A stretch of 63,098 nucleotides of DNA, taken from positions 1-63,098 of the forward strand of contig JBEEJO010000001.1 in the NCBI GenBank assembly GCA_041169145.1, in the 5' to 3' direction. The stretch comes from DATJQA01 sp041169145 (GTDB lineage Bacteria; Patescibacteriota; Minisyncoccia; UBA6257; 2-01-FULL-56-20). Made by a program: the position numbers and the translations under genes. Of the stretch, positions 1 through 8,864 are shown piece after piece. Within the stretch, counting starts at the first letter, position 1. Each line of letters begins with the position of its first letter. The notes under the pieces were generated by a model that did not search any database, was not told the origin of the DNA, and saw only the letters and a list, made by a program, of their open reading frames with translations.

Positions 1-80
1 CGCGCCTCTATCAGCTCTAACAGTTTCTCCAGCGGCCCGGCATATCGCTCCAATTTCAATTCATACGGCGCAATGGTCAT
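1..80 (-). CDS. scpA: Segregation and condensation protein A, N-terminal fragment
   Basis: Only the first 26 codons are inside the window; the gene runs off the left edge. The visible start reads MTIAPYELKLERYAGPLEKL, which matches the usual ScpA N-terminus (YELKL..FEGPLDLLLxLI). ScpA is the kleisin that bridges SMC heads and acts with ScpB in chromosome segregation. Its ATG overlaps the stop codon of the upstream gene in an ATGA arrangement, so the two are probably translationally coupled. An smc gene lies elsewhere in this window (55942-58164). The fragment is short but the motif is distinctive. Confidence 0.75.
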   Translation of the reverse strand, partial: MTIAPYELKLERYAGPLEKLLELIEA

Positions 81-1480
81 GGTATGAGCGGAGCTTTTTC
101 CGGCACCGGAACCGGTTCATAGACGGTCTCCACATACTGTTTCAATGTTTCAATATCCGCGATGACGTTATCGGAACCGAGCGCGATGATGGCGATAGGC
201 CGGAGCTGGCCTTGAACGGAAACATTGAACATTGCTGCCATGGTTTCTTTCGCCGTTCCATTCTTGCCGATCTTTCCGCCAATGAAGCCGTCGGCGGCCG
301 TGAAGCCGTTCAGATTTTCAATGCCGCCCCACGCCGGGGACACACCCAGCTCTCGCAATACTTCCCCTGCCGATATTTTCAGGAAAAAACTTTGGTTCGT
401 GCGCAAATAGGCAAGAAGCGTGAACAGGTCTTCCGCCGTGGATACATTCTCGTGGCTTGCACCCGTCGCATCGGCGAAGTACGTGTCCTTCATGCCGAGC
501 GCTTCCGCTTTCATATTCATGAGTCGGACGATGCGTTCCTCGCCAAGTGTTTGCGCGAAAGCGGCCGCCGCTTCGTTCGAAGATTCCAACAGGAGCGGAT
601 AGAGCAAATCAAATGCCCGCACTTTTTGCCCGGGCCACAACCGCGGCTTTGATGTTGGGACCAGCATGTCCTTTGTGATGTCGATGGTCCTGTCCAGATT
701 GATGTATTCGGTAGCCACGAGCGCGGTGATGAATTTCGTAATGGAAGCGATCGGCACGACTACCTTCGCATCTTTCTCCGCGAAGACGAAGTTGCTCTGC
801 AGGTCCGCGACAAGGTATATCGCAGCGCTCGTTTGCGGGGGCTTTACCGCATACCGGAGCGCATCCGATACCGCCTCCGTCCTGAACACCAAGACCGGCA
901 TGCCGACCGTTGCGAGATCGTACACACGCTTCGCATCTTCAGTGCTCAGCCGGATACAGCCGCCGGAATAGCGCGACTCTACCGGCGTGCCATCGGGATA
1001 ATATGGCCACCCGTGGATGAAGAAATTCCCCTGGAACGGCAGAGACCACGGCATGTAGACGTTCGAAAATGCGGAAAAATGGTTCTTTTCCATGCCGTCG
1101 ACACGATAGAGACCCGCGGGGGTTTCCCACCATGAACCCGACTTGCCGATCGCGAGTATCGGTACGGCGAGCGCCGACTTGCCCGCCAGATAGACGGTCA
1201 ATCGCTTGTCTACCAAGTCCGCTTCGATGAAGTTCGCCTGTTCGGCGGTGAGCGAATCGCGCACCGAACGGAAAAAGTTCGGATTGGTGAGCGCAGGCCA
1301 ACTTCCGTACTGGAACACTCTCGTACTGTTCCCGCTGTCCGCAAGCACTACCTCATAGTTCTCTATCACCTCACGATAGTACCGTACGGCGACGAACGTC
1401 CCGACCGTAAGGATCATCATGACAAGCACGACGGCATAGAGCGGAACGGTGAACGATGCGAATCTGCGAAATTCTGCCAT
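77..1480 (-). CDS. Fused L,D-transpeptidase (YkuD) and D,D-carboxypeptidase (S11) protein
   Basis: This 467-aa protein has one N-terminal membrane anchor (residues about 12-32) and two extracytoplasmic peptidoglycan-enzyme domains. Residues about 85-200 form a YkuD L,D-transpeptidase with His156 (FIHG) and catalytic Cys175 in SGGCIRL. Residues about 220-455 resemble a penicillin-binding S11 carboxypeptidase with the SxxK motif SITK (Ser246, Lys249) and SSN at 300-302. The third motif, normally KTG, reads KIG at 403-405, so D,D-carboxypeptidase activity could be altered. The family roles are 3-3 cross-linking and trimming of stem peptides. The gene lies between a glycoside hydrolase gene and scpA. 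The start ATG has no Shine-Dalgarno site. Domain identities are clear; activity of the second domain is not. Confidence 0.85.
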   Translation of the reverse strand: MAEFRRFASFTVPLYAVVLVMMILTVGTFVAVRYYREVIENYEVVLADSGNSTRVFQYGSWPALTNPNFFRSVRDSLTAEQANFIEADLVDKRLTVYLAGKSALAVPILAIGKSGSWWETPAGLYRVDGMEKNHFSAFSNVYMPWSLPFQGNFFIHGWPYYPDGTPVESRYSGGCIRLSTEDAKRVYDLATVGMPVLVFRTEAVSDALRYAVKPPQTSAAIYLVADLQSNFVFAEKDAKVVVPIASITKFITALVATEYINLDRTIDITKDMLVPTSKPRLWPGQKVRAFDLLYPLLLESSNEAAAAFAQTLGEERIVRLMNMKAEALGMKDTYFADATGASHENVSTAEDLFTLLAYLRTNQSFFLKISAGEVLRELGVSPAWGGIENLNGFTAADGFIGGKIGKNGTAKETMAAMFNVSVQGQLRPIAIIALGSDNVIADIETLKQYVETVYEPVPVPEKAPLIP

Positions 1481-1498
1481 GGATGGTTTTGCGCGTAT

Positions 1499-2830
1499 CT
1501 ATTGATAATACCGGTAATTGTTCGACGGATCCCACAGGAGCCATCCTGCGTAATGCTCGGTTCCGGCCAGGACATCGTCCGCCGCCTTGATCTGCGCCTT
1601 GATCTTCGCCGTATCGTACACGGCGCCGAGGTCGAACACCTGGAGCCACGGACGCAATTTCGCGACATGAATATCGTTCATCACGGTCGGTTCCCAGTCT
1701 ACCGTGGATGTCGCTGTCGATGTCGCCGTTTCTACGTTCGTGACGGATCGGACATACGCCGTGAGCTTTGCGAGTCCCGCGGTCATGGACGCCGCGATGA
1801 CCTCGTACGGATGCGCTGCCGGCTCCTTGAACCCGCCATATCCCGAAGCGAAGTGCGATGGATATACCATCGGACATACGTAGTCGAAATTCGCATAGGC
1901 ATCCTCTATCTTTTGGCCGATGCCAAGATCGTCGCTTGCGGACGTCGTGAGTCCGAAGAGATCGGCGGAGAGTTTCCGTGCCGGCAGCCGTTCACGAAGA
2001 TATTCGAAGAACGATGCAACGATCCGGTGCTGAGCGGTCTTTTCGTCCCAAAATGGAAATGAGGTGAGCGACAGATCGCCGTCCGACGGAAACCGAATGT
2101 AGTCAAAATTCACTTCATCAAACCCTCGCGCAAATGCATCGCGCGCCAGCGCAACGTGATAATCCCAAACCGGCTTGGCAGCCGTGTCCATCCACGCGAG
2201 TCCCTTCCGATCGGTCCATACCTTTCCCGTATTCTTGTTCTGCACCGCCCATTCCGGATGCGCTTTCGCGAGGAGCGGATCTTGGAATACGCTAATGCGT
2301 CCAATGACATAAATGCCTTTGTCGTGCAGCTCTTTGATGAGCGCGTTCGGCCGGGCAATGCGTATCTCATTCTCGGCCCCGATCGCGGCAACATCCGAAA
2401 TGCCTGTCCGGTACGCGACATACCCCGAGTAATCCTTGATATCGATGACCATCGCGTTCAGTTCCGTCCGGTCGACGAGCGAGGCGAGCGATGCCAGGCG
2501 CTTGCTTGAGCCCGCGGTCCAATTCGTCAAATAGATACCCTTCACGATCGCGGGCGGATTCGGCAATGGCTGTTGCGGAGGCAGATCCGTGACGCCGATC
2601 GGCTGTGAAATCCCCTGCGTGCTGCTTGCGGTCGGAAGAGGCGCCTCGGGAATTCCCGGAACACTTGTCGTGTTCGTAGGCCCCTGCGCGGTATTTCCCG
2701 CGATATCTGCCGATCCGGTCGGTACGATGGATACCGTGCGGTCGGGCAATAACAAAAAAACCGCGGCGATCAATCCGAAGATCGCCACGCCGAGCACGAT
2801 ACTTCCCCTTCTCCTCGTCGCAGTATCCAT
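1499..2830 (-). CDS. Membrane-anchored putative glycoside hydrolase (DUF4015-type)
   Basis: The 443-aa protein has a basic N-terminus, one membrane segment at about residues 10-29, a Pro/Thr/Ser-rich linker to about residue 95, and a TIM-barrel-like domain. The domain starts with KGIYLT and includes DEVNFDYIRFPSDG and SADLFGL, which are typical of the putative glycosyl hydrolase family PF13200 (DUF4015). It probably acts on a cell-surface or external glycan; the substrate is unknown. It lies 18 nt upstream of the transpeptidase fusion in the same direction, so a shared wall-related transcript is likely. It is divergent from dnaX, and a TATAAT-like -10 for this gene lies at 2857-2862 on the minus strand. 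Confidence 0.8.
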   Translation of the reverse strand: MDTATRRRGSIVLGVAIFGLIAAVFLLLPDRTVSIVPTGSADIAGNTAQGPTNTTSVPGIPEAPLPTASSTQGISQPIGVTDLPPQQPLPNPPAIVKGIYLTNWTAGSSKRLASLASLVDRTELNAMVIDIKDYSGYVAYRTGISDVAAIGAENEIRIARPNALIKELHDKGIYVIGRISVFQDPLLAKAHPEWAVQNKNTGKVWTDRKGLAWMDTAAKPVWDYHVALARDAFARGFDEVNFDYIRFPSDGDLSLTSFPFWDEKTAQHRIVASFFEYLRERLPARKLSADLFGLTTSASDDLGIGQKIEDAYANFDYVCPMVYPSHFASGYGGFKEPAAHPYEVIAASMTAGLAKLTAYVRSVTNVETATSTATSTVDWEPTVMNDIHVAKLRPWLQVFDLGAVYDTAKIKAQIKAADDVLAGTEHYAGWLLWDPSNNYRYYQ

Positions 2831-2851
2831 ATCCTTTCTGCGCTGATTACC

Positions 2852-2879
2852 TTGCTATTATAGGCCATTTCCTGATAAT
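2852..2879 (+). promoter_or_regulatory. dnaX promoter in a divergent intergenic region
   Basis: On the plus strand TTGCTA (2852-2857) and GATAAT (2874-2879) are separated by 16 nt, placing the transcript start only a few bases before the dnaX ATG at 2890. The same 59-bp spacer holds a minus-strand TATAAT (2857-2862) for the glycoside hydrolase gene, so the two promoters overlap. Confidence 0.55.
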
Positions 2880-2889
2880 AGAAAGTGCT

Positions 2890-4002
2890 ATGGGATTGGC
2901 ACTCTATCGGAAATATCGCCCGCGGAAGCTCGATGACCTGCTCGGCCAGGATATGAACGTGCAGATCCTCAAGGATGCCGCGCGCCAGGACCGGCTCGGC
3001 CAGGCTTATCTTTTTTACGGTCCTCGCGGCACCGGCAAAACATCAACCGCCCGGCTCATCGCAAAACTCGCGAACTGCGAAAAGCGGCATACGGACCCGA
3101 AATTCCGGGAGCTCGGCGAACCCTGCAACGCATGCCGCATCTGCAAGGAGATCGAGGCGAACGCGTCGCTTGGCGTCATAGAAATAGACGCGGCGTCGAA
3201 CCGCGGCATCGACGAGATCCGCAACCTCAAAGAGGATATCCAGATGGCGCCCGCAGGCACGCTGCGCAAAGTCTATATCATTGACGAAGTTCATATGATG
3301 ACCCCCGCGGCGTTCAATGCGCTCTTGAAGACGCTGGAAGAACCTCCACGCCATGCGATGTTCATCCTTGCGACGACAGAATATGAGAAACTTCCGGCGA
3401 CCATCGTTTCGCGCACTCAGCGATTCTTGTTCAAAAAACTCTCTAAAGCAAAGATCCTGGAGAAACTGAAAGCGATCACAAAGGCGGAGAAGATCTCCGT
3501 CAATGACGACGCATTGGAGCTCGTTGCGGCGGCGGCGGACGGCAGCGTGCGGGATGCCGAATCGCTCTTGGAGCAGCTTTCATCACTTGCGGCGAAGATC
3601 GATCTCAAAACGGCCGAACACATCACCGGTCGGACCGGTTTCAAAACCGTTGATGCGCTTGCCGAACTGATATTGCGGCGCGATCTGAAGAACGCGCTGA
3701 ATTACGTCGCGCATCTCGGCGAAGAAGGCGTGAATATCGTCCAGTTGGTCCGCGACCTCATTCACTATATGCGGAAGATCGTTACGCTGAATCTTTCGCC
3801 CGACGTCGAGTACGTATTCCATACGGAACTGACCGGCGAAGAAGTGAAGCGGCTCGTAGCGCTCGCAAAGCTCACGGAACCCGCCCGCGACCTGAAACTT
3901 ATCCATGCGCTTATCCGCGCGTATGCGGAAATGCGCTATTCGCCGTTCCACAGCGTTCCGCTCGAGATCGCCCTCATAGAATATCTCAATTCGCCGCAGT
4001 AG
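2890..4002 (+). CDS. dnaX: DNA polymerase III gamma subunit (DnaX, short form)
   Basis: The 370-aa protein is the clamp-loader ATPase. It shows the opening ALYRKYRPR, the Walker A loop GPRGTGKTS (about residues 44-52), a zinc-binding Cys cluster between about residues 64 and 87, and the Walker B DEVHMM. The arginine-finger region reads SRTQRF where most family members have SRCQRF. The length covers the gamma portion only; the tau extension that binds the polymerase core in E. coli (643 aa) is absent. No Shine-Dalgarno site precedes the ATG. The delta-prime partner holB lies at 5268-6128. Identification is firm. Confidence 0.97.
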   Translation: MGLALYRKYRPRKLDDLLGQDMNVQILKDAARQDRLGQAYLFYGPRGTGKTSTARLIAKLANCEKRHTDPKFRELGEPCNACRICKEIEANASLGVIEIDAASNRGIDEIRNLKEDIQMAPAGTLRKVYIIDEVHMMTPAAFNALLKTLEEPPRHAMFILATTEYEKLPATIVSRTQRFLFKKLSKAKILEKLKAITKAEKISVNDDALELVAAAADGSVRDAESLLEQLSSLAAKIDLKTAEHITGRTGFKTVDALAELILRRDLKNALNYVAHLGEEGVNIVQLVRDLIHYMRKIVTLNLSPDVEYVFHTELTGEEVKRLVALAKLTEPARDLKLIHALIRAYAEMRYSPFHSVPLEIALIEYLNSPQ

Positions 4003-4005
4003 CTT

Positions 4006-4401
4006 TTAGCGCTCCTTCTTCTGCCGCGATCGCCGGCGTTCTTCCGCTGCTCTGACCTCGTACTCGTCCAATCCGAGGAAATGCGCGACCTCGTGCCATA
4101 TGGTGTCGCGCACAACCTCGCGGACATCCATTCCGTTTTCCGCCGCTTCATCTTCCGACGGCTCTTGGAACAGCACGATGCGTCCGGGAAATTCCCACGG
4201 CCCGCTTCCCCGCTCGCCAAGCGTTACGCCATCAAAAAGCCCGAGGAGCGTATCCCTCTCGGGAACGTCGTGTTCGCGAAGTTCTTCCGTGGTCGGCTTT
4301 ATCCTGGCCACGAATACGACATTCGCCAGGTCTTTCCGGAATCGCTCCGGTATGCGAGCGACCTCTTCTGCAACAAGCCGTTCGAATTGGCGCAACGTCA
4401 T
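4006..4401 (-). CDS. Zincin-like metallopeptidase family protein
   Basis: The 131-aa protein contains HEVAHFLGLDE near residue 103, the HExxH zinc motif followed by a downstream acidic residue as in the PF06262 family of small zincins. The N-terminal half is acidic and the C-terminus is a basic tail (EERRRSRQKKER). There is no signal peptide, so it is probably cytoplasmic. Family members have no well-defined substrate. It is convergent with dnaX, whose stop is 3 bp away, and probably co-transcribed from the frr side. Confidence 0.8.
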   Translation of the reverse strand: MTLRQFERLVAEEVARIPERFRKDLANVVFVARIKPTTEELREHDVPERDTLLGLFDGVTLGERGSGPWEFPGRIVLFQEPSEDEAAENGMDVREVVRDTIWHEVAHFLGLDEYEVRAAEERRRSRQKKER

Positions 4402-4436
4402 TCCGCCGCTATGATGCGTTTTCGCCTTGCGACGGG

Positions 4437-4688
4437 CTATCGCACGCCAAAGTCCATCGACTGCCCATCTTTCGACTCCTTCTTGACCGTTTCTATGTTG
4501 GTTTCCAAGGCCTTCATGCGACGTTCAAGCTGGTCGATCACGCCCATCCTTCGTTCAAATTCGTATATGGAGCCGCCGGCGCTTCGCTCGATATTCACGA
4601 TACGGCGCTCGAGCGCTTCAACGCTCTTCGTAAGCGAAGCGAGCTCGCGCTCCAGATTACGAATATCGGATTCCAGATGGTCCGTCAT
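4437..4688 (-). CDS. Small coiled-coil protein of unknown function
   Basis: This 83-aa protein is almost entirely heptad-patterned (ELASLTKSVEALERRIVNIE and a second stretch RRMKALETNIETVKKE), so it should form a coiled coil. It has no membrane segment or known motif. It sits between frr and the metallopeptidase gene in the same direction with short spacers, which supports it being a real gene. Function is not recognisable. Confidence 0.6.
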   Translation of the reverse strand: MTDHLESDIRNLERELASLTKSVEALERRIVNIERSAGGSIYEFERRMGVIDQLERRMKALETNIETVKKESKDGQSMDFGVR

Positions 4689-4701
4689 GTGTTTGTACTG
4701 T

Positions 4702-5253
4702 TTATTCTACAAGTTCCGCGAGTTTAGATGCAAGTTGGGATTCCACTTTCGCATTCACCCCTTCCACCACTTTTTGCGCGGCTTCTTTTGCCTTGAATGC
4801 CGCGTCTTCCGTCAATTCTTTCCTGTCCTGCGCGGCTTTCATCTTTTTCATAACTTCGTCGCGATGCGTTCGGATCTGGATGCGCGCGGTTTCCGCCATC
4901 TTTTTCGCAAGCCGTGCGAATTCCTCCCGCCGCTCGTCGGTTAGGGCTGGCAATGTCACCCGAATACTATTGCCGTCATTCGCCACGGAAAGCCCCGGAC
5001 GTCCATCCTGAATGGCTTTGGCAACGGTGTTTATGACCGAAGCATCCCAGAGCGCGACCAGAATATCCCGCGGCGGGCGTATGGTGATGGATCCCATCTG
5101 TTTTACCGTCATCGTCTGGTTATATGCCACGACCGGAAGATCTTCCACAAGCTGCGGATTGGGACGATTGCTCCGCACGCCCTGTAACTCGTTCACAAAA
5201 CGCTCGAGGACCGCGCGAAGCGCACTATCAAGTTCTTTGCTGTAGATATCCAT
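4702..5253 (-). CDS. frr: Ribosome recycling factor
   Basis: The 183-aa length and sequence are typical of RRF, which splits post-termination ribosomes with EF-G. Visible family signatures include the ELQGVRSNRPNPQLVEDL region (normally lR.GRasp.lle.i), the IRPPR strand and LTDERREEFARLAKK. It lies 14 nt downstream of holB and upstream of the coiled-coil gene. No Shine-Dalgarno sequence precedes the ATG, as for the other core genes here. Confidence 0.96.
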   Translation of the reverse strand: MDIYSKELDSALRAVLERFVNELQGVRSNRPNPQLVEDLPVVAYNQTMTVKQMGSITIRPPRDILVALWDASVINTVAKAIQDGRPGLSVANDGNSIRVTLPALTDERREEFARLAKKMAETARIQIRTHRDEVMKKMKAAQDRKELTEDAAFKAKEAAQKVVEGVNAKVESQLASKLAELVE

Positions 5254-5267
5254 GCGTATCAGATGTT

Positions 5268-6128
5268 TTATGTGAGGTGTTCAGCAAGCGCAGTGAGCTG
5301 GAGCCGTGGATTCAGATTATAGGAATCTTCATTTTGCCGCAATTCCATGAGGCGATGCCATAGGACCGACTGCTTCTTCGCCGCCGCCTCATCGGGGAAA
5401 AGCGTGATAACGAGCGTTTCCAAAAAAACGCCGAATGAAAATGTTTCGGTACTCACCAGTTCTTTTACATATTCGTTCCGCGCGCGACCGCGGAGGCGCA
5501 GATATTCGCGCACATCTTGCTCTCGCGCTTTCCAATCCCCGTCCTTCGCGAACATGAGCGCTCTGCCGGGGGCGCCCTGGGAACGATCTGCGGCGCGACG
5601 CGCCTCTTCATGTTTCACGCCGTGTTCGCTGACAAGCCACTGCGCGATGGCCTCGGCCGGCACCGGGCTTACATAGATCCCCTGCAAACGTGAACGAACC
5701 GTCGGCAACAGCCGTTCCGGATCGTCCACGACGAGCATGATGAGCGAGCGCAGATTCGGCTCCTCCGCTATTTTCAATAATGCGTTCTCCGCCGATGGCG
5801 TGAGCAGTTCGCCGTTCTCCAAGACCACCGTGCGCACCGAGCTTCGATTCGGCGCTTGAGCGAGGAACGCACGTATCGTGCGCACCGCGTCGATACCCAC
5901 CGACTCACCACCCTCTCCGGACAGTCGGACGCGCAACAGGTCGCCGAGCATGGGCGGTTTTTCTTCATGCCAATCGAACACGCCGGTTTCCAGATAATTC
6001 GCGAGCGCAAGAGCAACGGTCGCCTTGCCCACGCGCCGGGGTCCGAAAAGCAAGTAGCCGTGCGCAAGCTGCCGCTTGTCCGCAAGCTGCGTGAATCGCC
6101 GTATAAGATCGTGATGGCCGATGAGCAT
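5268..6128 (-). CDS. holB: DNA polymerase III delta-prime subunit
   Basis: I start this 286-aa protein at 6128 (MLIGHHDLIRRF), because the longer open frame would run into mreB and its first 65 residues do not look like protein. It is a AAA+ clamp-loader subunit that joins DnaX. The P-loop region GPRRVGKAT lacks the Ser/Thr after GK, as expected for the ATPase-inactive delta-prime type. ENALLKIAEEP and SRLQGIYVSP correspond to the usual sensor and SRC segments. The C-terminal helical collar is short. The start is the least certain element. Confidence 0.88.
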   Translation of the reverse strand: MLIGHHDLIRRFTQLADKRQLAHGYLLFGPRRVGKATVALALANYLETGVFDWHEEKPPMLGDLLRVRLSGEGGESVGIDAVRTIRAFLAQAPNRSSVRTVVLENGELLTPSAENALLKIAEEPNLRSLIMLVVDDPERLLPTVRSRLQGIYVSPVPAEAIAQWLVSEHGVKHEEARRAADRSQGAPGRALMFAKDGDWKAREQDVREYLRLRGRARNEYVKELVSTETFSFGVFLETLVITLFPDEAAAKKQSVLWHRLMELRQNEDSYNLNPRLQLTALAEHLT

Positions 6129-6198
6129 CGTGATGGGATTCGGAATGTGACGCGTTCCGATAATTCCATTCTCCCTTTTCTGTTGCTCAAATTCCAGC

Positions 6199-7212
6199 CT
6201 ACCGTTTATTGAGCAACGTCTGCTTATAGGTATCCAGATGGTCCAGAATGAGCCCGGTGCCTTTCGCAACGCAGAACAGCGGGTCTTCGGCGACATAGGC
6301 CGGCACGCCCAAGAATCGTTCAAAGAATTCCGGCAGATGATGGAGCTGGGCCGAGCCGCCCGAAAGGATGATGCCCTTGCTCATGATATCCGCCACGAGT
6401 TCCGGCGGCGTGTTGTTGAACACGTTCTGCACCGAGCCGGCGATTTCTATAAGGTGCGGATTCAATGCTTCCGCTATTTCGTTCGAGCTGATGACGATAT
6501 CCTTCGGCAAACCGTTCACAAGATTGCGGCCGCGGACCTGATACTCCATTTTGTCCTTTGTCGGAAGCGCCGAACCGATGGCGATCTTCACCTGCTCGGA
6601 GGTCTGCTCGCCTATGGCGAGGGCGTATTTCTTCTTGATATAGTCCGAAAGCGCCTGGTCGAATTTATTACCGGCGACGCGAAGCGATGCCCATGACACG
6701 ATGTTCCCAAGCGCAATGACCGCGACCTCGGACGTGCCGCCGCCCATATTGATGATCATATGGCCCGAACGCGCGTTGATGGGAATTCCTGACCCGAGCG
6801 CGGCAAGAACCGGTTCGCGGACGATGAAGACGTTCTTCGCGCCGGATTCCATTGCGGCGTTCACAACGGCGCGCCGTTCCGTCTGCGTGATGCCTGCCGG
6901 AACGGAAATGATGACGTCCGGTTTGAATATGTTGAACCGTCCGGTTGCTTTGCTGATGAAATAGGTAAGGAGCGCTTTTGTGATGTAGTAATCGGCGATA
7001 ACGCCATCCTTCAAGGGCCGGTACGCGATGATCTCCTCGGACGTGCGTCCGATCATCTCCTTCGCTTCGCTACCGACTGCCATCACGGTATTCCCCGGGC
7101 GGCGGAGCGCCACGATCGTGGGTTCGTTGATGATAAACCCGCGTCCGGGCACGAAAACCACCGTGTTCGCGGTGCCCAAATCAATGCCGATTTTGCGCGT
7201 TAATACGGCCAT
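6199..7212 (-). CDS. mreB: Rod shape-determining actin MreB
   Basis: The 337-aa actin homologue shows the phosphate-1 motif IGIDLGTANT, the connect and phosphate-2 motifs (INMGGGTSEVAVI) and the adenosine motif GIILSGGSAQ. MreB polymerises under the membrane and guides wall synthesis. It is upstream of holB and downstream of the XRE-MurA gene. Its promoter (7225-7253) gives a leader of only about 6-10 nt, so the mRNA is nearly leaderless. No mreC or mreD is adjacent. Confidence 0.96.
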   Translation of the reverse strand: MAVLTRKIGIDLGTANTVVFVPGRGFIINEPTIVALRRPGNTVMAVGSEAKEMIGRTSEEIIAYRPLKDGVIADYYITKALLTYFISKATGRFNIFKPDVIISVPAGITQTERRAVVNAAMESGAKNVFIVREPVLAALGSGIPINARSGHMIINMGGGTSEVAVIALGNIVSWASLRVAGNKFDQALSDYIKKKYALAIGEQTSEQVKIAIGSALPTKDKMEYQVRGRNLVNGLPKDIVISSNEIAEALNPHLIEIAGSVQNVFNNTPPELVADIMSKGIILSGGSAQLHHLPEFFERFLGVPAYVAEDPLFCVAKGTGLILDHLDTYKQTLLNKR

Positions 7213-7224
7213 AAAAGCAGGGAT

Positions 7225-7253
7225 ACTATACCTCCATTTTTACCCTACGACAA
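7225..7253 (-). promoter_or_regulatory. mreB promoter
   Basis: On the minus strand TTGTCG (7248-7253) and TATAGT (7225-7230) are separated by exactly 17 nt. The predicted start site is about 6 nt upstream of the ATG at 7212. A GGAGG inside the spacer is too far from the ATG (about 20 nt) to act as a Shine-Dalgarno site and would not be transcribed. Confidence 0.6.
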
Positions 7254-7340
7254 GCCCGCCGACTTTAAAAGCGAAACGCTCCGCTCACGCCGGAGGCATC
7301 TGAGTTTTACCGAATCCGGCCATCACAAAAACCGGGGCAT

Positions 7341-8858
7341 TTACATGCCTTTCAGGATATCTATCCTCGCGCCAAGCTTGTTCAACCGGTTCACGAGATC
7401 TTCATATCCGCGATTGATGGAATACACGTTCCGCAGAATGGACGTACCGCGCGCGGCAAGCATGCCGATCAACACGATAACTGCCGGGCGAAGCGCGGGC
7501 GGACAAACAACTTCCGCACCGCGAAGCTCCGTCGGGCCCTCGATATAGACACGATGCGGATCCGCAAGAATGATGTTCGCATTGAGCTTCGCGAGTTCCA
7601 TATAGTAGATGGCGCGGTTCTCGTAGACCCAATCGTGAATGAGCGTCGTTCCTTTCGCTTGCGTCGCAACGGGCACGAAGAACGGCAGATTGTCTATGTT
7701 CAGCCCGGGATACGGCTGAGCGTGAAGTTTCTCTTCAAGCGCAACGAGTTTGGACGGAAGGGTCTTGATATCAACAAGATTCGCCTCGCCGTTCCGGGCC
7801 TTATATCGGCGCAGGATCTTGTACCGGAATCCCATCTTCTCGAGCCTTAACAATTCCATCTCCAAGAAATCAATGGGGCATCGTTCAATGGTAAGCGATG
7901 AGCGAGTCGTCGCGGCAATGGAAAGGAAGAGCATCGCTTCGATGGGGTCCTCGCTCGGCTCGTATGCGACATCTGCGCGAATATCACGCTTGCCATGCAC
8001 GGTCATTGTGGTCGTTCCGATGCCATCCACGCGCACGCCGAGCTTCTCGAGGAACCGCGCAACATCTTGCACCTGATAGTTCGCTGAGGCGAATTTAATG
8101 ACGGTCTTGCCCGGCACGCGCGCGGCGGCCATGAGCGCATTTTCCGTCACCGTATCGCCGGCTTCGTACAGCACAATATCGGCAGGGCGAAGCTTTGCAG
8201 CGGTGATGTGATAGTTGCCTTTCGTCGCAGAGATCTTCACGCCAAGCTTTTCTAATGCGAACAGATGCGGACGCACCGTCCGTCGGCCAAGCCGACAGCC
8301 GCCAGGATACGGTATGGCAAATGCCTGCAGTTCATGGATAAGCGGACCCATAAGCATCAGGACGCTCCGCGTTTTTATCGCCGATGCGATGTTCAATCTA
8401 TCCATCCGAAGCGTTTTTGGAGGAACGATCTCCACGTCGCTTTGGCCCGACCAGCGAACCGTAACGCCGATGGATTGGAGCACTTCTATCACCCGGTTCA
8501 CTTCTTCGATTTTCGGCATATTGCGAAGCGTCGTCTTGCCGCGGTTCAAGAGCGATGCGCAAAGCAACCCAACCGCCGAATTTTTTGATGTGTTCACGCG
8601 AACCGTGCCGGAAAGCTTCCGCCCGCCCTCGATACGGAAGCTCATCGCGCCGGATGACAGCGTGATGATATTGCGCTTCAATACGCGGCCGATCTTTGCG
8701 AGCGTCTCGGTCGTGAAATTCTGCTCACCCTTTTCCATTCGCGCAACGGCACTTTGGCTCGTGTGCAAAGCCTTTGCTAACTCCTCTTGCGTCATTCCCG
8801 CATGTTCGCGAAGCGTTTCTATAAATCTGCCGATCTGTATTTGTTCTTCGGTTTTCAT
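7341..8858 (-). CDS. murA: XRE helix-turn-helix domain fused to UDP-GlcNAc 1-carboxyvinyltransferase (MurA)
   Basis: This 505-aa protein joins an XRE-type DNA-binding domain (residues about 8-65: TQEELAKALHTSQSAVARME) to a full MurA/EPSP-synthase fold (about 72-505). MurA adds enolpyruvate to UDP-GlcNAc, the first committed step of peptidoglycan synthesis. The substrate lysine lies in SKNSA (Lys92) and the PEP-reactive cysteine is kept in PGGCRLG (Cys188). MurA is usually about 420 aa with no N-terminal extension. A 16-bp inverted repeat overlaps its own -10 box, which suggests that the fused domain could repress its own gene; that is inference. The promoter predicts a leaderless transcript starting at or near the ATG. 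Confidence 0.92.
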   Translation of the reverse strand: MKTEEQIQIGRFIETLREHAGMTQEELAKALHTSQSAVARMEKGEQNFTTETLAKIGRVLKRNIITLSSGAMSFRIEGGRKLSGTVRVNTSKNSAVGLLCASLLNRGKTTLRNMPKIEEVNRVIEVLQSIGVTVRWSGQSDVEIVPPKTLRMDRLNIASAIKTRSVLMLMGPLIHELQAFAIPYPGGCRLGRRTVRPHLFALEKLGVKISATKGNYHITAAKLRPADIVLYEAGDTVTENALMAAARVPGKTVIKFASANYQVQDVARFLEKLGVRVDGIGTTTMTVHGKRDIRADVAYEPSEDPIEAMLFLSIAATTRSSLTIERCPIDFLEMELLRLEKMGFRYKILRRYKARNGEANLVDIKTLPSKLVALEEKLHAQPYPGLNIDNLPFFVPVATQAKGTTLIHDWVYENRAIYYMELAKLNANIILADPHRVYIEGPTELRGAEVVCPPALRPAVIVLIGMLAARGTSILRNVYSINRGYEDLVNRLNKLGARIDILKGM

Positions 8859-8864
8859 ATAAAT

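Noticed and set aside
4506..4688. Possible SlyX identity for the 83-aa coiled-coil protein
   Set aside because: The heptad pattern and size are similar, but no SlyX-specific motif is present, so it is left as unknown.
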